This document shows, one piece after another, positions 1 through 8,969 of a stretch of 64,000 nucleotides of DNA. Each line of letters opens with the position of its first letter. Positions within the stretch are counted from its first letter, which is position 1. The position numbers and the translations under genes are program-made. The notes below the pieces were generated by a model that was not told the origin of the DNA, made no database searches, and was given only the letters and a program-made list of their open reading frames with translations. The DNA is from Diaphorobacter caeni (GTDB lineage: Bacteria > Pseudomonadota > Gammaproteobacteria > Burkholderiales > Burkholderiaceae_C): contig NZ_JADKYZ010000003.1 in NCBI RefSeq assembly GCF_015354245.1, positions 496,001-560,000 of the forward strand. Direction: 5' to 3'.

Positions 1-346
1 CGATGCAAGGAGCGAGGCCCGCAGCGCCGACGATCGCGGCCATCACGGCGTCGACTTCGGGGTGCGAGGCGATCATCTCGAGCGCTCCCTCGGTGTGCAG
101 CACTTCGGTCGCGAGGCCATTGGCGCGCAGCTTGTCCGCCAGCTCGCGGGCGTGGGGCGCGCTCGCCATCACCGCGTAGCGCGGCTTGAACTGAGCGCAC
201 TGCGCGAGCATCACGTCGACGCGCGTCGCGGCGGAAAGCGCAAAGATTTCGTATTGGTCCAGGTGGCGAGCCACCACATCCAGCGTATTGGTGCCGATGG
301 AGCCCGTGGAGCCCAGAACGGTCAGACGTTGTTTTGTCGTCGTCAT
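1..346 (-). CDS. dxr: 1-deoxy-D-xylulose 5-phosphate reductoisomerase, N-terminal part (cut by window edge)
   Basis: Cytoplasmic NADPH-dependent enzyme that makes 2-C-methyl-D-erythritol 4-phosphate, the first committed step of the non-mevalonate isoprenoid pathway. The visible part, about 115 residues, opens MTTTKQRLTVLGSTGSIG. GSTGSIG is the NADPH-binding signature of Dxr, and it is followed by NTLDVV. The ATG at 346-344 overlaps the cdsA stop as ATGA, so the two are translationally coupled. The C-terminal two thirds lie outside the window. The identification rests on the N-terminal motif and on the conserved uppS-cdsA-dxr order. Confidence 0.95.
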   Translation of the reverse strand, partial: MTTTKQRLTVLGSTGSIGTNTLDVVARHLDQYEIFALSAATRVDVMLAQCAQFKPRYAVMASAPHARELADKLRANGLATEVLHTEGALEMIASHPEVDAVMAAIVGAAGLAPCI

Positions 347-1197
347 GCAGCTGCAAAGTAAGTAAGCATCATGGCCAGCGGCACGGCGGGCAGGATCGCA
401 TCGATGCGGTCCAGCACGCCGCCGTGACCGGGCAGCAGGTTGCTGCTGTCCTTCATTCCGGCGCTGCGCTTGACCAGTGATTCCACCAGATCGCCCACCA
501 CGCTCATCGCGGCCATGAAGACTGCGCCCAGCAGCAGGAACCAATAGCCCTTGGCCGCCAGACGCGAATAGAAACTGGACACCGACACCTGATTGGAGGC
601 GTCGAGCGCAACCCAGACCACGGCGAGCACGATCACACCGATCATGCCGCCCCAGACGCCTTCCCAGCTCTTGCCCGGGCTGATGGCTGGCGCCAGTTTG
701 TTCTTGGTGAACTTGAGTCCGAAGGTGCGGCCGGCGAAATACGCAAAGATGTCCGCCGCCCAGACCAGCACCAGAATCGACAGCAGGAAATTGATGCCGA
801 CGTTGCGGGCCTGCACCACGGCCAGCCATGCCGTCCACAGAGCCAGCACGCCACCGATCAGGCGGATCGCCTTCGGAATCTGCGGCCAGCCCGCCACGCC
901 GGCGCGCAGCAGATAGGCCCCGCCAAGCACCCAGCAGGCGCCCGCGATGGTCCAGAGCCACGGCAACGGAGTGCTGACCCAGCCGAGCTGCCAGCTCACG
1001 CCGCAGAGAATCAGGCAGACGGCGCTCACCGCCAGCGCCGACGCGCCCTTGAGGCCATTGAGCCGCCCCCACTCCCACGCGCCCGCCGACATGAAGATCA
1101 GCAGGATGGCGGTGAATGGCAGGGTGTTCGAGGCAAACAGCGCCGGCAGCAGAATGGCCAGCAGCACCAGGGCCGTAATGACACGTTGTTTGAGCAT
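343..1197 (-). CDS. cdsA: Phosphatidate cytidylyltransferase (CDP-diacylglycerol synthase)
   Basis: Inner-membrane enzyme that converts phosphatidic acid and CTP to CDP-diacylglycerol, the branch point for phospholipid synthesis. At 284 residues it has the usual length. It is almost entirely hydrophobic, with about eight membrane segments. Near the C-terminus it carries the CdsA signature region (SVVGDLVESLVKRSAGMKD, then LLPGHGGVLDRID). In the middle, FAGRTFG and ISPGKSWEG are also typical. It lies 47 bp downstream of uppS and overlaps dxr by four bases, so it is part of one operon. Confidence 0.96.
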   Translation of the reverse strand: MLKQRVITALVLLAILLPALFASNTLPFTAILLIFMSAGAWEWGRLNGLKGASALAVSAVCLILCGVSWQLGWVSTPLPWLWTIAGACWVLGGAYLLRAGVAGWPQIPKAIRLIGGVLALWTAWLAVVQARNVGINFLLSILVLVWAADIFAYFAGRTFGLKFTKNKLAPAISPGKSWEGVWGGMIGVIVLAVVWVALDASNQVSVSSFYSRLAAKGYWFLLLGAVFMAAMSVVGDLVESLVKRSAGMKDSSNLLPGHGGVLDRIDAILPAVPLAMMLTYFAAA

Positions 1198-1244
1198 CCG
1201 TCAGCCCCTTCTGATTCTCGAATGGTCAGCCGGTTCGTTGGCCG

Positions 1245-1985
1245 TCAGGCCAGCGAACCCGAGGACCTGGATGAAGATTTCTGAACCTGCGCCGAGGTCT
1301 TGCCGAAACGGCGCTCACGCGACGCGTAGGCGGCAATCGCCTCGTCCAGTGCGGCCTCGTCGAATTCGGGCCAGAGCCGGTCGCTGAAATACAGCTCCGA
1401 ATAGGCGCACTGCCACAGCAGAAAATTGCTGATGCGCATCTCGCCGCCGGTGCGGATCAACAGGTCGGGGTCCGCCACGAAGGACAGCGCCATGGCCCGG
1501 TCCAGACTGAGCTCGGTGATGGCTTCGCCCCGCGCTGCCAGTTGGGCTGCGGCCTGCGCGATGTCCCAGCGTCCGCCGTAGTTGAAGCAGACGTTGAGAA
1601 TCAGGCGCGTGTTGCCCGCCGTGATGGCCTCGGCCTGCTGCAGGCCTTCGCGCACCTTCTCGGACAGGCTCGCCTTGTCGCCCACGAAATGGAGCTGGAC
1701 GCCGTCCTTGTGAAGCTGCGGCACCTCGCGCGAAAGCGCCTTGGCGAGCAGGTCCATCAGGCCCGACACCTCATCGGCCGGGCGATTCCAGTTTTCGGAC
1801 GAGAACGCGAAGACGGTCAGCACGCCCACGCCGCGCTCGGCACAGGCGCGCGCGCAGCGGCGCAGCGAATCCACGCCCTGCTTGTGCCCCGCCAGGCGAG
1901 GCAGCAGACGGCGAGTGGCCCAGCGGCCATTGCCGTCCATGACGACGGCGATGTGATGCGGGACCACGCTAGGGGAAGATGACAT
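1245..1985 (-). CDS. uppS: Undecaprenyl diphosphate synthase (cis-prenyltransferase)
   Basis: Condenses isopentenyl diphosphate onto farnesyl diphosphate to make the C55 lipid carrier for peptidoglycan and polysaccharide synthesis. The 246 residues contain the cis-prenyltransferase signature MDGNGRWA at residues 16-23, with the Mg-binding Asp at 17, then FAFSSENWNRP. RTGGEMRISNFLLWQ followed by YSELYF form the C-terminal active-site region. The C-terminal tail after residue 230 is Ser-rich and not part of the fold. It stands between frr and cdsA, the standard proteobacterial order. Confidence 0.97.
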   Translation of the reverse strand: MSSSPSVVPHHIAVVMDGNGRWATRRLLPRLAGHKQGVDSLRRCARACAERGVGVLTVFAFSSENWNRPADEVSGLMDLLAKALSREVPQLHKDGVQLHFVGDKASLSEKVREGLQQAEAITAGNTRLILNVCFNYGGRWDIAQAAAQLAARGEAITELSLDRAMALSFVADPDLLIRTGGEMRISNFLLWQCAYSELYFSDRLWPEFDEAALDEAIAAYASRERRFGKTSAQVQKSSSRSSGSLA

Positions 1986-2017
1986 GTACGAAGAGCGATG
2001 ACGATCCGATCGGGTGA

Positions 2018-2578
2018 TCAGATGGCCATGATTTCCTGTTCCTTGGCCGCCACCAGCACATCGATATCGGCGATGCGCTTGTCGGTCAGCTTCTGGACTT
2101 CGGCTTCGGAGCGCTTCTGATCGTCTTCGGACGCTTCCTTGTCCTTGACAAGCTTCTTCACGCCTTCGTTGGCGTCACGGCGCAGATTGCGGATCGCGAT
2201 CTTGGCGTTCTCGCCTTCGGTGCGGGCCAGCTTGGTCATTTCCTTGCGGCGCTCTTCCGACATCGCGGGCATCGGCACGCGGATCAGGTCACCCAGCGAA
2301 GCAGGATTCAGACCCAGATCGCTTTCGCGGATGGCCTTCTCGATCTTGGCGCCCATGGGCTTTTCCCAGGGCTGAACGCTGATGGTCCGCGAATCGAGCA
2401 GTGTCAGATTGGCCACCTGGGACAAAGGCACCATCGAGCCGTAGTACTCGACATGGATCGTGTCGAGCAACTGCGGATTGGCGCGGCCCGTGCGGACCTT
2501 GCCCAGATTGTTCTTGAGCGCCTCGATGGACTGGTCCATCTTGGCCTGGGTGGTTTTCTTGATATCGGCAATGGTCAT
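2018..2578 (-). CDS. frr: Ribosome recycling factor
   Basis: Splits post-termination 70S ribosomes together with EF-G. Translation from the ATG at 2578 gives 186 residues starting [17 protein letters not shown], the usual length. An upstream in-frame start would add 12 residues, but AGGAG lies seven bases before the 2578 ATG, so that start is preferred. The hinge and three-helix bundle sequence ([12 protein letters not shown], then [20 protein letters not shown]) is complete. It lies downstream of pyrH and upstream of uppS. Confidence 0.97.
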   Translation of the reverse strand: MTIADIKKTTQAKMDQSIEALKNNLGKVRTGRANPQLLDTIHVEYYGSMVPLSQVANLTLLDSRTISVQPWEKPMGAKIEKAIRESDLGLNPASLGDLIRVPMPAMSEERRKEMTKLARTEGENAKIAIRNLRRDANEGVKKLVKDKEASEDDQKRSEAEVQKLTDKRIADIDVLVAAKEQEIMAI

Positions 2579-2635
2579 ATTGTTCTCCTCAGCCTGCAAC
2601 GCGTTGAAACGCAAGTCACGAATGCTGCAAAGCCC

Positions 2636-3358
2636 TCAAGCGTACACCAGAGTGCCTTCGTCTTCACCCATAACCACTCGCTTGAGTGCACCTGGCTTCA
2701 CGATGGAGAACACGCGGATCGGCAGACGCTGGTCGCGGCACAGCGCGAAGGCAGTGGCGTCCATGATGCCGAGGTTGCGGTTGATCGCCTCATCGAAAGT
2801 CAGCGTGGCGTAGCGGGTGGCGCTGGGGTCTTTCTGTGGGTCGGCCGTGTACACGCCGTCCACCTTCGTGGCCTTGAGCACCAGCTCGGCCCCGATTTCC
2901 GCACCGCGCAGAGCCGCGGCGGTGTCGGTCGTGAAGAAGGGATTGCCGGTGCCGGCTGCAAACACCACCACCTTGCCTTCTTCGAGATATTGCAGCGCCT
3001 TGGGGCGCACATAGGGTTCGACCACCTGCTCAATGGCGATGGCGGACATCACGCGTGCGGTGAGTCCCTGTTTGTCCATGGCATCGGCAAGCGCCAGCGC
3101 GTTCATCACGGTGGCCAGCATGCCCATGTAATCCGCCGTGGCGCGATCCATGCCGACGGAGCCGCCAGCCACGCCACGGAAGATGTTGCCACCACCAATC
3201 ACCACCGCCACTTCCACGCCCAGACGCGTGACTTCGGCGACTTCTTCCACCATCCGCACGATGGTCGCGCGGTTGATGCCGAACTGATCGTCCCCCATCA
3301 GCGCCTCACCAGACAACTTGAGCAGAATGCGCTTGTGAGCTGGTTTGGCGATGGTCAT
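2636..3358 (-). CDS. pyrH: UMP kinase
   Basis: Phosphorylates UMP to UDP in pyrimidine nucleotide synthesis; cytoplasmic hexamer of the amino-acid kinase fold. The 240 residues include the phosphate-binding [10 protein letters not shown] near residue 13, [10 protein letters not shown] and [34 protein letters not shown] lies in the middle. Length and motifs are standard. It is located 62 bp downstream of tsf and directly upstream of frr. Confidence 0.97.
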   Translation of the reverse strand: MTIAKPAHKRILLKLSGEALMGDDQFGINRATIVRMVEEVAEVTRLGVEVAVVIGGGNIFRGVAGGSVGMDRATADYMGMLATVMNALALADAMDKQGLTARVMSAIAIEQVVEPYVRPKALQYLEEGKVVVFAAGTGNPFFTTDTAAALRGAEIGAELVLKATKVDGVYTADPQKDPSATRYATLTFDEAINRNLGIMDATAFALCRDQRLPIRVFSIVKPGALKRVVMGEDEGTLVYA

Positions 3359-3420
3359 ATGGGGTACTCCGTAAGGCTAAAAATGAAATGGGGGATTGGT
3401 GGGGCTATGGCGTCTGAGGA

Positions 3421-4314
3421 TCAGGCGCCAGCCTTGGCGGCTGCCACTTGGGCGGCCACTTCTGCGGCGAAGTCGTCAGCCTTCTTCTCGATGCCTTCGC
3501 CCACGACGTACATCGTGAAGGCCTTGATCGTGGTGTTGGCGGCCTTGAGCATCTGCTCGACGGTCTGCTTGCCGTCGGCAGCCTTCACGAAGACCTGGTT
3601 GTACAGGGAGACTTCCTTCAGGTACTTCTGCACCGAGCCTTCGACCATCTTGGCGGCGATGTCGGCTGGCTTGCCGGATTCTTCAGCCTTGGCTGCAGCA
3701 ACCGAGCGTTCCTTTTCGATCAGGTCGGCAGGCACGTCAGCGGAGGACAGCGCCACGGGCTTCATCGCTGCGATGTGCATTGCCACGTCCTTGGCGGCGG
3801 TAGCGTCACCTGCGTACTCGACCATCACGCCGATGCGTGTGCCGTGCAGGTAGACAGCCAGATCGCTGCCGTCGAAACGCTTGAAGCGACGGAAGGACAT
3901 GTTCTCGCCGATCTTGCCGATCAGGCCCTTGCGGACTTCTTCCAGCGTAGGACCGAAGCCGTCCTGCTCGTATGCCAGCGCGCCCAGAGCGGCCACGTCA
4001 GCGGGGTTCTTTTCAGCGATCAGCTTGGCTGCGGCGTTGGCCAGAGCGATGAAGCTGTCGTTCTTGGACACGAAGTCGGTTTCGCTGTTCACTTCGATCA
4101 TGGCGCCGGTCTGGCCAGCCACGAATGCGGAGATCACGCCTTCGGCGGTCACGCGGGAAGCGGCCTTGCCGGCCTTGGTGCCGAGCTTGACGCGCAGCAG
4201 CTCTTCAGCCTTGGCCATGTCGCCATCGGCTTCGGTCAGGGCCTTCTTGCATTCCATCATCGGCGCGTCGGTCTTCGCGCGGAGTTCAGCGACCATGCTT
4301 GCGGTAATTGCCAT
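3421..4314 (-). CDS. tsf: Translation elongation factor Ts
   Basis: Guanine nucleotide exchange factor for EF-Tu. The 297 residues begin with the UBA-like N-terminal domain ([26 protein letters not shown]). The core signature [10 protein letters not shown] is near residue 80, and the coiled-coil and C-terminal subdomains follow. The gene follows rpsB, separated by a hairpin terminator, so expression relative to rpsB is probably reduced by partial termination. GAGAAAT just upstream of the ATG can serve as the ribosome binding site. Confidence 0.97.
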   Translation of the reverse strand: MAITASMVAELRAKTDAPMMECKKALTEADGDMAKAEELLRVKLGTKAGKAASRVTAEGVISAFVAGQTGAMIEVNSETDFVSKNDSFIALANAAAKLIAEKNPADVAALGALAYEQDGFGPTLEEVRKGLIGKIGENMSFRRFKRFDGSDLAVYLHGTRIGVMVEYAGDATAAKDVAMHIAAMKPVALSSADVPADLIEKERSVAAAKAEESGKPADIAAKMVEGSVQKYLKEVSLYNQVFVKAADGKQTVEQMLKAANTTIKAFTMYVVGEGIEKKADDFAAEVAAQVAAAKAGA

Positions 4315-4358
4315 CGTATTTCTCCAGAATCTGTTCAGTTCGTTACGGTTTGCAGGCT

Positions 4359-4392
4359 AAAAAAAAGGGGGCTCAATTGAGGCCCCGCTTTT
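4359..4392 (-). terminator. Intrinsic terminator or attenuator between rpsB and tsf
   Basis: Read on the minus strand, GGGGCCTCAA pairs with TTGAGCCCC (one bulge) and is followed directly by a run of eight T. It lies between the rpsB stop (4423) and the tsf start (4314). Since tsf has no obvious promoter of its own, I read this as a partial terminator that sets the S2 to EF-Ts ratio. Confidence 0.85.
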
Positions 4393-4422
4393 TCTCGCGA
4401 CGAATCGCGCGGCCTGGTCTAT

Positions 4423-5175
4423 TTAGGCAGCGGCTTCGTCCACTTCCACGAATTCGTCGGAGCCTTCGGCCTGCACAGCCTTGACCACGTCGTTCACCGC
4501 GTTGGCGCGGCCTTCGAGGATTGCGTCAGCGATGCCACGTGCGTACAGCGTCACGGCCTTGGCAGAGTCATCGTTGCCGGGGATCACGTAGTCGATACCT
4601 TCTGGGGAGTGGTTGGAGTCAACCACGCCGATCAGGGGGATGCCCAGCTTCTTGGCTTCGGCAATGGCGATCTTGTGGAAGCCCACGTCGATCACGAAGA
4701 TTGCGTCCGGCAGAGCGGTCATGTCCTGAATGCCACCGATGTCCTTCTCGAGCTTCTCGAGTTCGCGGGAGAACACCAGTTGCTCCTTCTTGCTCATCGT
4801 TTCGAGGCCAGCTTCCTGCTGAGCCTTCATGTCCTTCAGACGCTTGATGGACGTCTTCACGGTCTTGAAGTTGGTCAGCATGCCGCCGAGCCAGCGCTGG
4901 TCGACGAAAGGCACGCCGGCGCGCTGTGCTTCTTCCTTCAGGATCTCACGGGCTTGACGCTTCGTGCCGACCATCAGGATGGTGCCGCGGTTGGCAGACA
5001 GTTGCTTGACGAACTTCTGCGCGTCCTGGAACATCGGCAGCGACTTTTCCAGGTTGATGATGTGAATCTTGTTGCGATGACCGAAGATGAACGGAGCCAT
5101 CTTGGGGTTCCAGAAGCGGGTCTGGTGACCGAAGTGGACACCGGCTTCCAGCATTTCGCGCATTGTGACGGACAT
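4423..5175 (-). CDS. rpsB: Ribosomal protein S2
   Basis: Component of the 30S subunit. The start at 5175 gives 250 residues beginning [20 protein letters not shown], matching S2 proteins. The open frame extends 40 codons further upstream, but that stretch is leader RNA, and GGAG precedes the 5175 ATG. S2 signatures PKMAPFIFG and [20 protein letters not shown] are present. The C-terminus is acidic ([10 protein letters not shown]). It is the first gene of the rpsB-tsf-pyrH-frr-uppS-cdsA-dxr run. Confidence 0.97.
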   Translation of the reverse strand: MSVTMREMLEAGVHFGHQTRFWNPKMAPFIFGHRNKIHIINLEKSLPMFQDAQKFVKQLSANRGTILMVGTKRQAREILKEEAQRAGVPFVDQRWLGGMLTNFKTVKTSIKRLKDMKAQQEAGLETMSKKEQLVFSRELEKLEKDIGGIQDMTALPDAIFVIDVGFHKIAIAEAKKLGIPLIGVVDSNHSPEGIDYVIPGNDDSAKAVTLYARGIADAILEGRANAVNDVVKAVQAEGSDEFVEVDEAAA

Positions 5176-5352
5176 AGGAATACTCCAAAGGTTGGGTCTT
5201 AAATCCAGCCCCGATTTATCCTCCCGAAAGCTCTTTTCTTCGGGATGACACCTTGACGGGGCCGGTTTGTGATTGCCTTGCACCCTGCTACGCAACTCAC
5301 CGGATCAACATCCGGCAAAGGCAGCATTCGGCAAAACCCTAGGATTGTAGCA
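5176..5352 (-). promoter_or_regulatory. rpsB promoter (extended -10) and about 160-nt leader
   Basis: On the minus strand, TGCTACAAT at 5352-5344 is an extended -10 element (TGnTAnAAT); no good -35 is visible. Transcription would start near 5337, giving a leader of about 160 nt before rpsB. The leader holds a hairpin with arms CCGGAT and ATCCGG (5300-5315) and another built from CCCGAA and TTCGGG near 5225-5245. Ribosomal protein leaders are often autogenous control sites; here that is inference. Confidence 0.6.
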
Positions 5353-5717
5353 CGCAGCGCGGAGGGCTCCCGCCAATCTCCCACCTCAGGGCTCAAAACG
5401 CGCTCCCAAACGCGACTGAACGGCATCGTTTGCATTTCTGCCACGAATCTGTCACCCGCATCGGAGACCCTTGAATCTGTTGACGATCTTGCTTCACGGG
5501 ACCGGAAAGGCATGGCCACTGGTTCACCTTAGTTCACCGTTGATGGCCTGCCGCCAAAAATATGCGTGCCCGGCTGACGATGGAGCCCCGTCAGGCAGCG
5601 CACAATGCAAGGCTTTGCCACAATGGCGTGGCTGGAAACAGGCGCACATCACCCCGCTTGCACCGACACCGCACGATCCGCTCGTGCGGCATCACTGTAC
5701 GAAATAGTTGAGATTTC
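5353..5717. other. Intergenic stretch between divergent rpsB and the oxidoreductase gene
   Basis: About 365 bases without a convincing gene; the short reading frames here are unsupported. It must contain the promoter for the plus-strand gene at 5718, but I could not pick out a good -35/-10 pair. No strong hairpin or repeat stands out. Confidence 0.5.
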
Positions 5718-6965
5718 ATGGAAATAGCCATTGTGGGCGCTGGCATCGTGGGAGTCGCCACCGCTTATGAACTGGCATGCGACGGACACCAGGTCACGGT
5801 GTACGAACAGCGCAGCGCCGCCGCCGAAGAAGCCAGCTTTGCAAGCTCCGGGCTGCTCGCACCCTCGTTGCTGATCCCTTGGGCCAGCCCGGCCATCGGC
5901 ATGCACGCCAGCAATCTGCTCTGGGGTCGCCAGCCGGCCTTTCGCATGGCCCGCGGCGCCGGGCTCGGCGAATACCGCTGGCTGAGAAAATGGCGCAAGG
6001 CGGGCCGCGCGCCCTCCGCGCTCGCGACCCTGCAGGCGCTTGAGAAGCTGGGACAGTTCAGTCTTGAGCGCACACTCAAGCTGGTGGAGTTGTTTCAGGT
6101 CGACATCGAACCCAGCCAGGGCACGCTGGTGCTGCTGCGCCACAAGAATGACGTCAAACGAACGCTTCCGGCCACCGAGGTGATGACCGAGGCCGGTCAC
6201 GCGCTCACCGAGGTCGATGCCGATGGCGCACGCCTGATCGAGCCCGGACTCTCCGTCGACGTGCCGCTGACCGGTGCGCTCTACGCCAGCAAGGGTGAAG
6301 CGGCCAATTGCCGCCTGTTCGCCCAGGTGCTGCGCTACGCTGCGCAGGAGCATGGCGTCAAATTCCGCTTCAACGCGCAGGTCAAGGGCGTCACCACCCA
6401 ACCCACGGGCCTGCAGATCGCGGGCGAGCCCGCGCCGCGCCGCGCCGATGCCGTCGTGCTCTGCGCGGGTCTGGCGAGCGCCGCGCTCCTGCGCAGTCAC
6501 GGTGTGAATCTGCCGATGGCGCCGGTGTACGGCTACACCATCAGTGCGCCGCTGCGCGAGGACACCCATGCGCCGCAGGGCACGGTGATCGATCCGCAGC
6601 ACCGCATCACCATCTCGCGGCAAGGCATGCGCGTGCGCGTCTCCGGCGGGGCCGAACTGGGCTACGGCGGCGGCGAGCATCATGCCGATACGCTGCAGAA
6701 GCTCTTCCTCGCGCTCTCGGGCTGGTTTCCCGGTGGCGTGCAGCTGTCGTCGTCACAGGTACAGATCCTGCGCGGTGCCCGCCCCACCCTGCCCGATGGC
6801 GCACCCGTGATCGGCGCCAGCGGCACTCCGGGCATCTGGCTGAACGCCGGTCACGGCGCCAGCGGCTGGGCGCTCGCCTGCGGCAGCGCTCGCGCGCTGG
6901 CGGACCGCATCGCCCAGGCGGCGCCCTCCGTTGAACTCGACGCCTTCGGCGTCAACCGTTTCTAG
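5718..6965 (+). CDS. FAD-dependent D-amino-acid dehydrogenase/oxidase family protein (DadA-like)
   Basis: Flavoprotein of the DAO superfamily, expected to oxidise a D- or N-substituted amino acid and pass electrons to a quinone or oxygen; the substrate is unknown. The 415 residues open with the dinucleotide-binding motif VGAGIVGVATAYELACDG, and VTVYEQ contributes the acidic residue that binds the FAD ribose. The C-terminal GARPTLPDGAPVIG and LNAGHGASGWALACGSARALAD are typical of DadA relatives. The start is the ATG at 5718; the ribosome binding site is weak. It is followed 35 bp later by nnr on the same strand. I would not name it dadA, because length and context alone do not prove D-alanine as substrate. 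Confidence 0.85.
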   Translation: MEIAIVGAGIVGVATAYELACDGHQVTVYEQRSAAAEEASFASSGLLAPSLLIPWASPAIGMHASNLLWGRQPAFRMARGAGLGEYRWLRKWRKAGRAPSALATLQALEKLGQFSLERTLKLVELFQVDIEPSQGTLVLLRHKNDVKRTLPATEVMTEAGHALTEVDADGARLIEPGLSVDVPLTGALYASKGEAANCRLFAQVLRYAAQEHGVKFRFNAQVKGVTTQPTGLQIAGEPAPRRADAVVLCAGLASAALLRSHGVNLPMAPVYGYTISAPLREDTHAPQGTVIDPQHRITISRQGMRVRVSGGAELGYGGGEHHADTLQKLFLALSGWFPGGVQLSSSQVQILRGARPTLPDGAPVIGASGTPGIWLNAGHGASGWALACGSARALADRIAQAAPSVELDAFGVNRF

Positions 6966-7000
6966 TCACTGAACCCGCGTCCATCCCCCACAATGCGGGG

Positions 7001-8542
7001 ATGCTGCAGCGCGTTCATTTCGATCAAGACCACCCGCTCCACCACACGACCGCCACACGGACCCTCGAGGCCGTGGGCATCGCCGCCAGCGGACCGCATG
7101 TGCTGATGCAGCGCGCCGGAGTCGCCGTGGCGCGGCTCGCCACAGCCATCGCGCCGCACGCCGAGCGGATCTGGGTGGCCTGCGGCGCGGGAAACAATGG
7201 CGGTGATGGGCTGGAAGCCGCCGCGCTGCTGCGCAACCAGCGGCGCAACGTCAGCGTGAGCTGGCTGGGCTCGCCGGAATCCGCGTCCGACGACACCCGC
7301 AAGTCATGGCAGAAGGCCGTCGACAGCGGTGTGCGTTTTCTGAACGAGCCTCCCGACGACCTCGGCGAGCAGGATCTGTGCATCGACGCGCTGCTCGGCA
7401 TCGGACTGAGCGCAATCGACACCGCACGCCAGCCATCGCCCGCGCTTTTGCAACTGCTGACCGCAATCCACACCACCCAGGCCACGGTGCTGTGCGTCGA
7501 TCTGCCGAGCGGCCTGATCGCCGATTCGGGCCAGTTGGCGCCAGGGTTCGAACAGCCCGGCGGCGGCTCGACCAACCATCAAAGCGCTCGCCACACGCTG
7601 AGCCTGCTGACGTTGAAGCCCGGCCTGTTCACCGGTGCGGGACGCGACGAGGCGGGCACCGTCTGGCTCGACGATCTGGACCTGCCCCCCGGCGATCTCC
7701 TCCCATCCACCCTGCTGGCAGGCGCGCCGCACAGACCGCACCGCCCTCACGCCACCCACAAGGGCACCTGGGGCGATGTCGCCATCGTCGGCGGAGAAGG
7801 CCTGCGCGAGCGCGGCATGGGCATGACCGGCGCGGCGCTGCTGGCCGCCACCGCCGCGCTGCACGCCGGAGCGGGCCGCGTGATGCTCGCGCCGCTCGAT
7901 GTCGATCTGCTGCAGCCCCCAGCCGATCAGCCGGAACTGATGCTGCGGCGCTTTGACATGCTGGAGCTCGAGAAGCTCACCGTCGTCTGCGGCTGCGGCG
8001 GCGGCGAGGCGGTGCGCACCGTTCTTCCCGAGGTGCTGCGCAGATCGCAGCGCCTGGTGCTCGACGCCGATGCGCTCAACGCCATCGCCACCGACCCGAT
8101 GCTCAAGCTGCTGCTGCAGGCACGCGCGAGCCATCCGGTGCACGTGACCGTCATGACGCCCCACCCGCTCGAAGCGGCCCGCCTGCTGGGCACCAGTACC
8201 GCCGCCGTTCAAGCCGACCGGATTGCGGCCGCACAGCAATTGGCCGACCGTTTCGCGAGCGTCGTGATCCTGAAAGGCTCGGGCAGCATCATCGCAGCCC
8301 CGCGCCAGACACCCTATATCAATCCCACCGGCAACGCACGCCTTGCCACGGGCGGAACCGGCGATGTGCTGGCGGGCCTGCTGGGTGCGCGCGTCGCATC
8401 CATTCGTGAAGATTCGGAAATGCCCACGCATGCGTTCGCCGCAGCGCGCGCAGCCTGCTGGCAGCACGGACTGATTGCCGACGGATGGCCGCCGAACAGC
8501 GCCTTGACGGCATCTGCGCTGGCCAGACGGCTGACCCCATAG
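7001..8542 (+). CDS. nnr: Bifunctional NAD(P)HX epimerase / ADP-dependent NAD(P)HX dehydratase
   Basis: Repairs hydrated NAD(P)H. Two domains lie in order within 513 residues. The N-terminal YjeF epimerase domain runs from about 15 to 230 (GAGNNGGDGLEAAALL, then VDLPSGL). The C-terminal ribokinase-like dehydratase runs from about 250 to 510 (GTWGDVAIVGG, LDADALN, and TGGTGDVLAGLLGA, which holds the catalytic Asp). The start ATG is preceded by GGGG. It is probably cotranscribed with the oxidoreductase upstream. The fused architecture is the common bacterial form. Confidence 0.93.
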   Translation: MLQRVHFDQDHPLHHTTATRTLEAVGIAASGPHVLMQRAGVAVARLATAIAPHAERIWVACGAGNNGGDGLEAAALLRNQRRNVSVSWLGSPESASDDTRKSWQKAVDSGVRFLNEPPDDLGEQDLCIDALLGIGLSAIDTARQPSPALLQLLTAIHTTQATVLCVDLPSGLIADSGQLAPGFEQPGGGSTNHQSARHTLSLLTLKPGLFTGAGRDEAGTVWLDDLDLPPGDLLPSTLLAGAPHRPHRPHATHKGTWGDVAIVGGEGLRERGMGMTGAALLAATAALHAGAGRVMLAPLDVDLLQPPADQPELMLRRFDMLELEKLTVVCGCGGGEAVRTVLPEVLRRSQRLVLDADALNAIATDPMLKLLLQARASHPVHVTVMTPHPLEAARLLGTSTAAVQADRIAAAQQLADRFASVVILKGSGSIIAAPRQTPYINPTGNARLATGGTGDVLAGLLGARVASIREDSEMPTHAFAAARAACWQHGLIADGWPPNSALTASALARRLTP

Positions 8543-8732
8543 GCCGGTTTGTGGAAAGAGACCAACACAAGCGCAATCAACCGTGAACTGCGGCGGCTGT
8601 GGGCGTCACAAGCTCCCGTCCGACACGATTTCTCCTCAATCGGGTGTTCCAATACAGTCTGTCGGTCAACGAATTTGCCAGGTCAAACGTTGATTGACTT
8701 GTATTCGTTTCATTTTTTCCGAGGACCCTGTC

Positions 8733-8912
8733 ATGAACCGCAACATCCGCCAAGGATCGCGCGCACTGGCAGCCTTCACGGTGACGGTAGCTTTGGCCGT
8801 AGCGGCCACTGCCATGACGTTGATTCCCGATGAGGCTGTGCAGTCCGTCGATTCGCTGACAACAGCAAATACGCAGCTGGACAAACTGCTGAGCGCAGAA
8901 CTGTTCAACTGA
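8733..8912 (+). CDS. Small hypothetical protein with one hydrophobic segment
   Basis: A 59-residue protein starting MNRNIRQGSRALAAF. A longer frame begins at 8694, but GAGGA sits eight bases before the ATG at 8733, so the shorter form is preferred. Residues 10-32 form a hydrophobic segment ending ATAMTL that could be a signal peptide or membrane anchor. The rest (DEAVQSVDSLTTANTQLDKLLSAELFN) looks like an amphipathic helix. An intrinsic terminator follows directly, supporting a real transcription unit. I do not recognise a family. Confidence 0.55.
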   Translation: MNRNIRQGSRALAAFTVTVALAVAATAMTLIPDEAVQSVDSLTTANTQLDKLLSAELFN

Positions 8913-8969
8913 AGCCAGCAGGCGCATCTCACGCCGCCTGCTGTTGCGTGTCTCCCGCATATCTCGCAC

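Noticed and set aside
5195-5295. 40-codon N-terminal extension of ribosomal protein S2
   Set aside because: It does not resemble S2, and GGAG with the conserved MSVTMREML start at 5175 explains the protein; the region is leader RNA.
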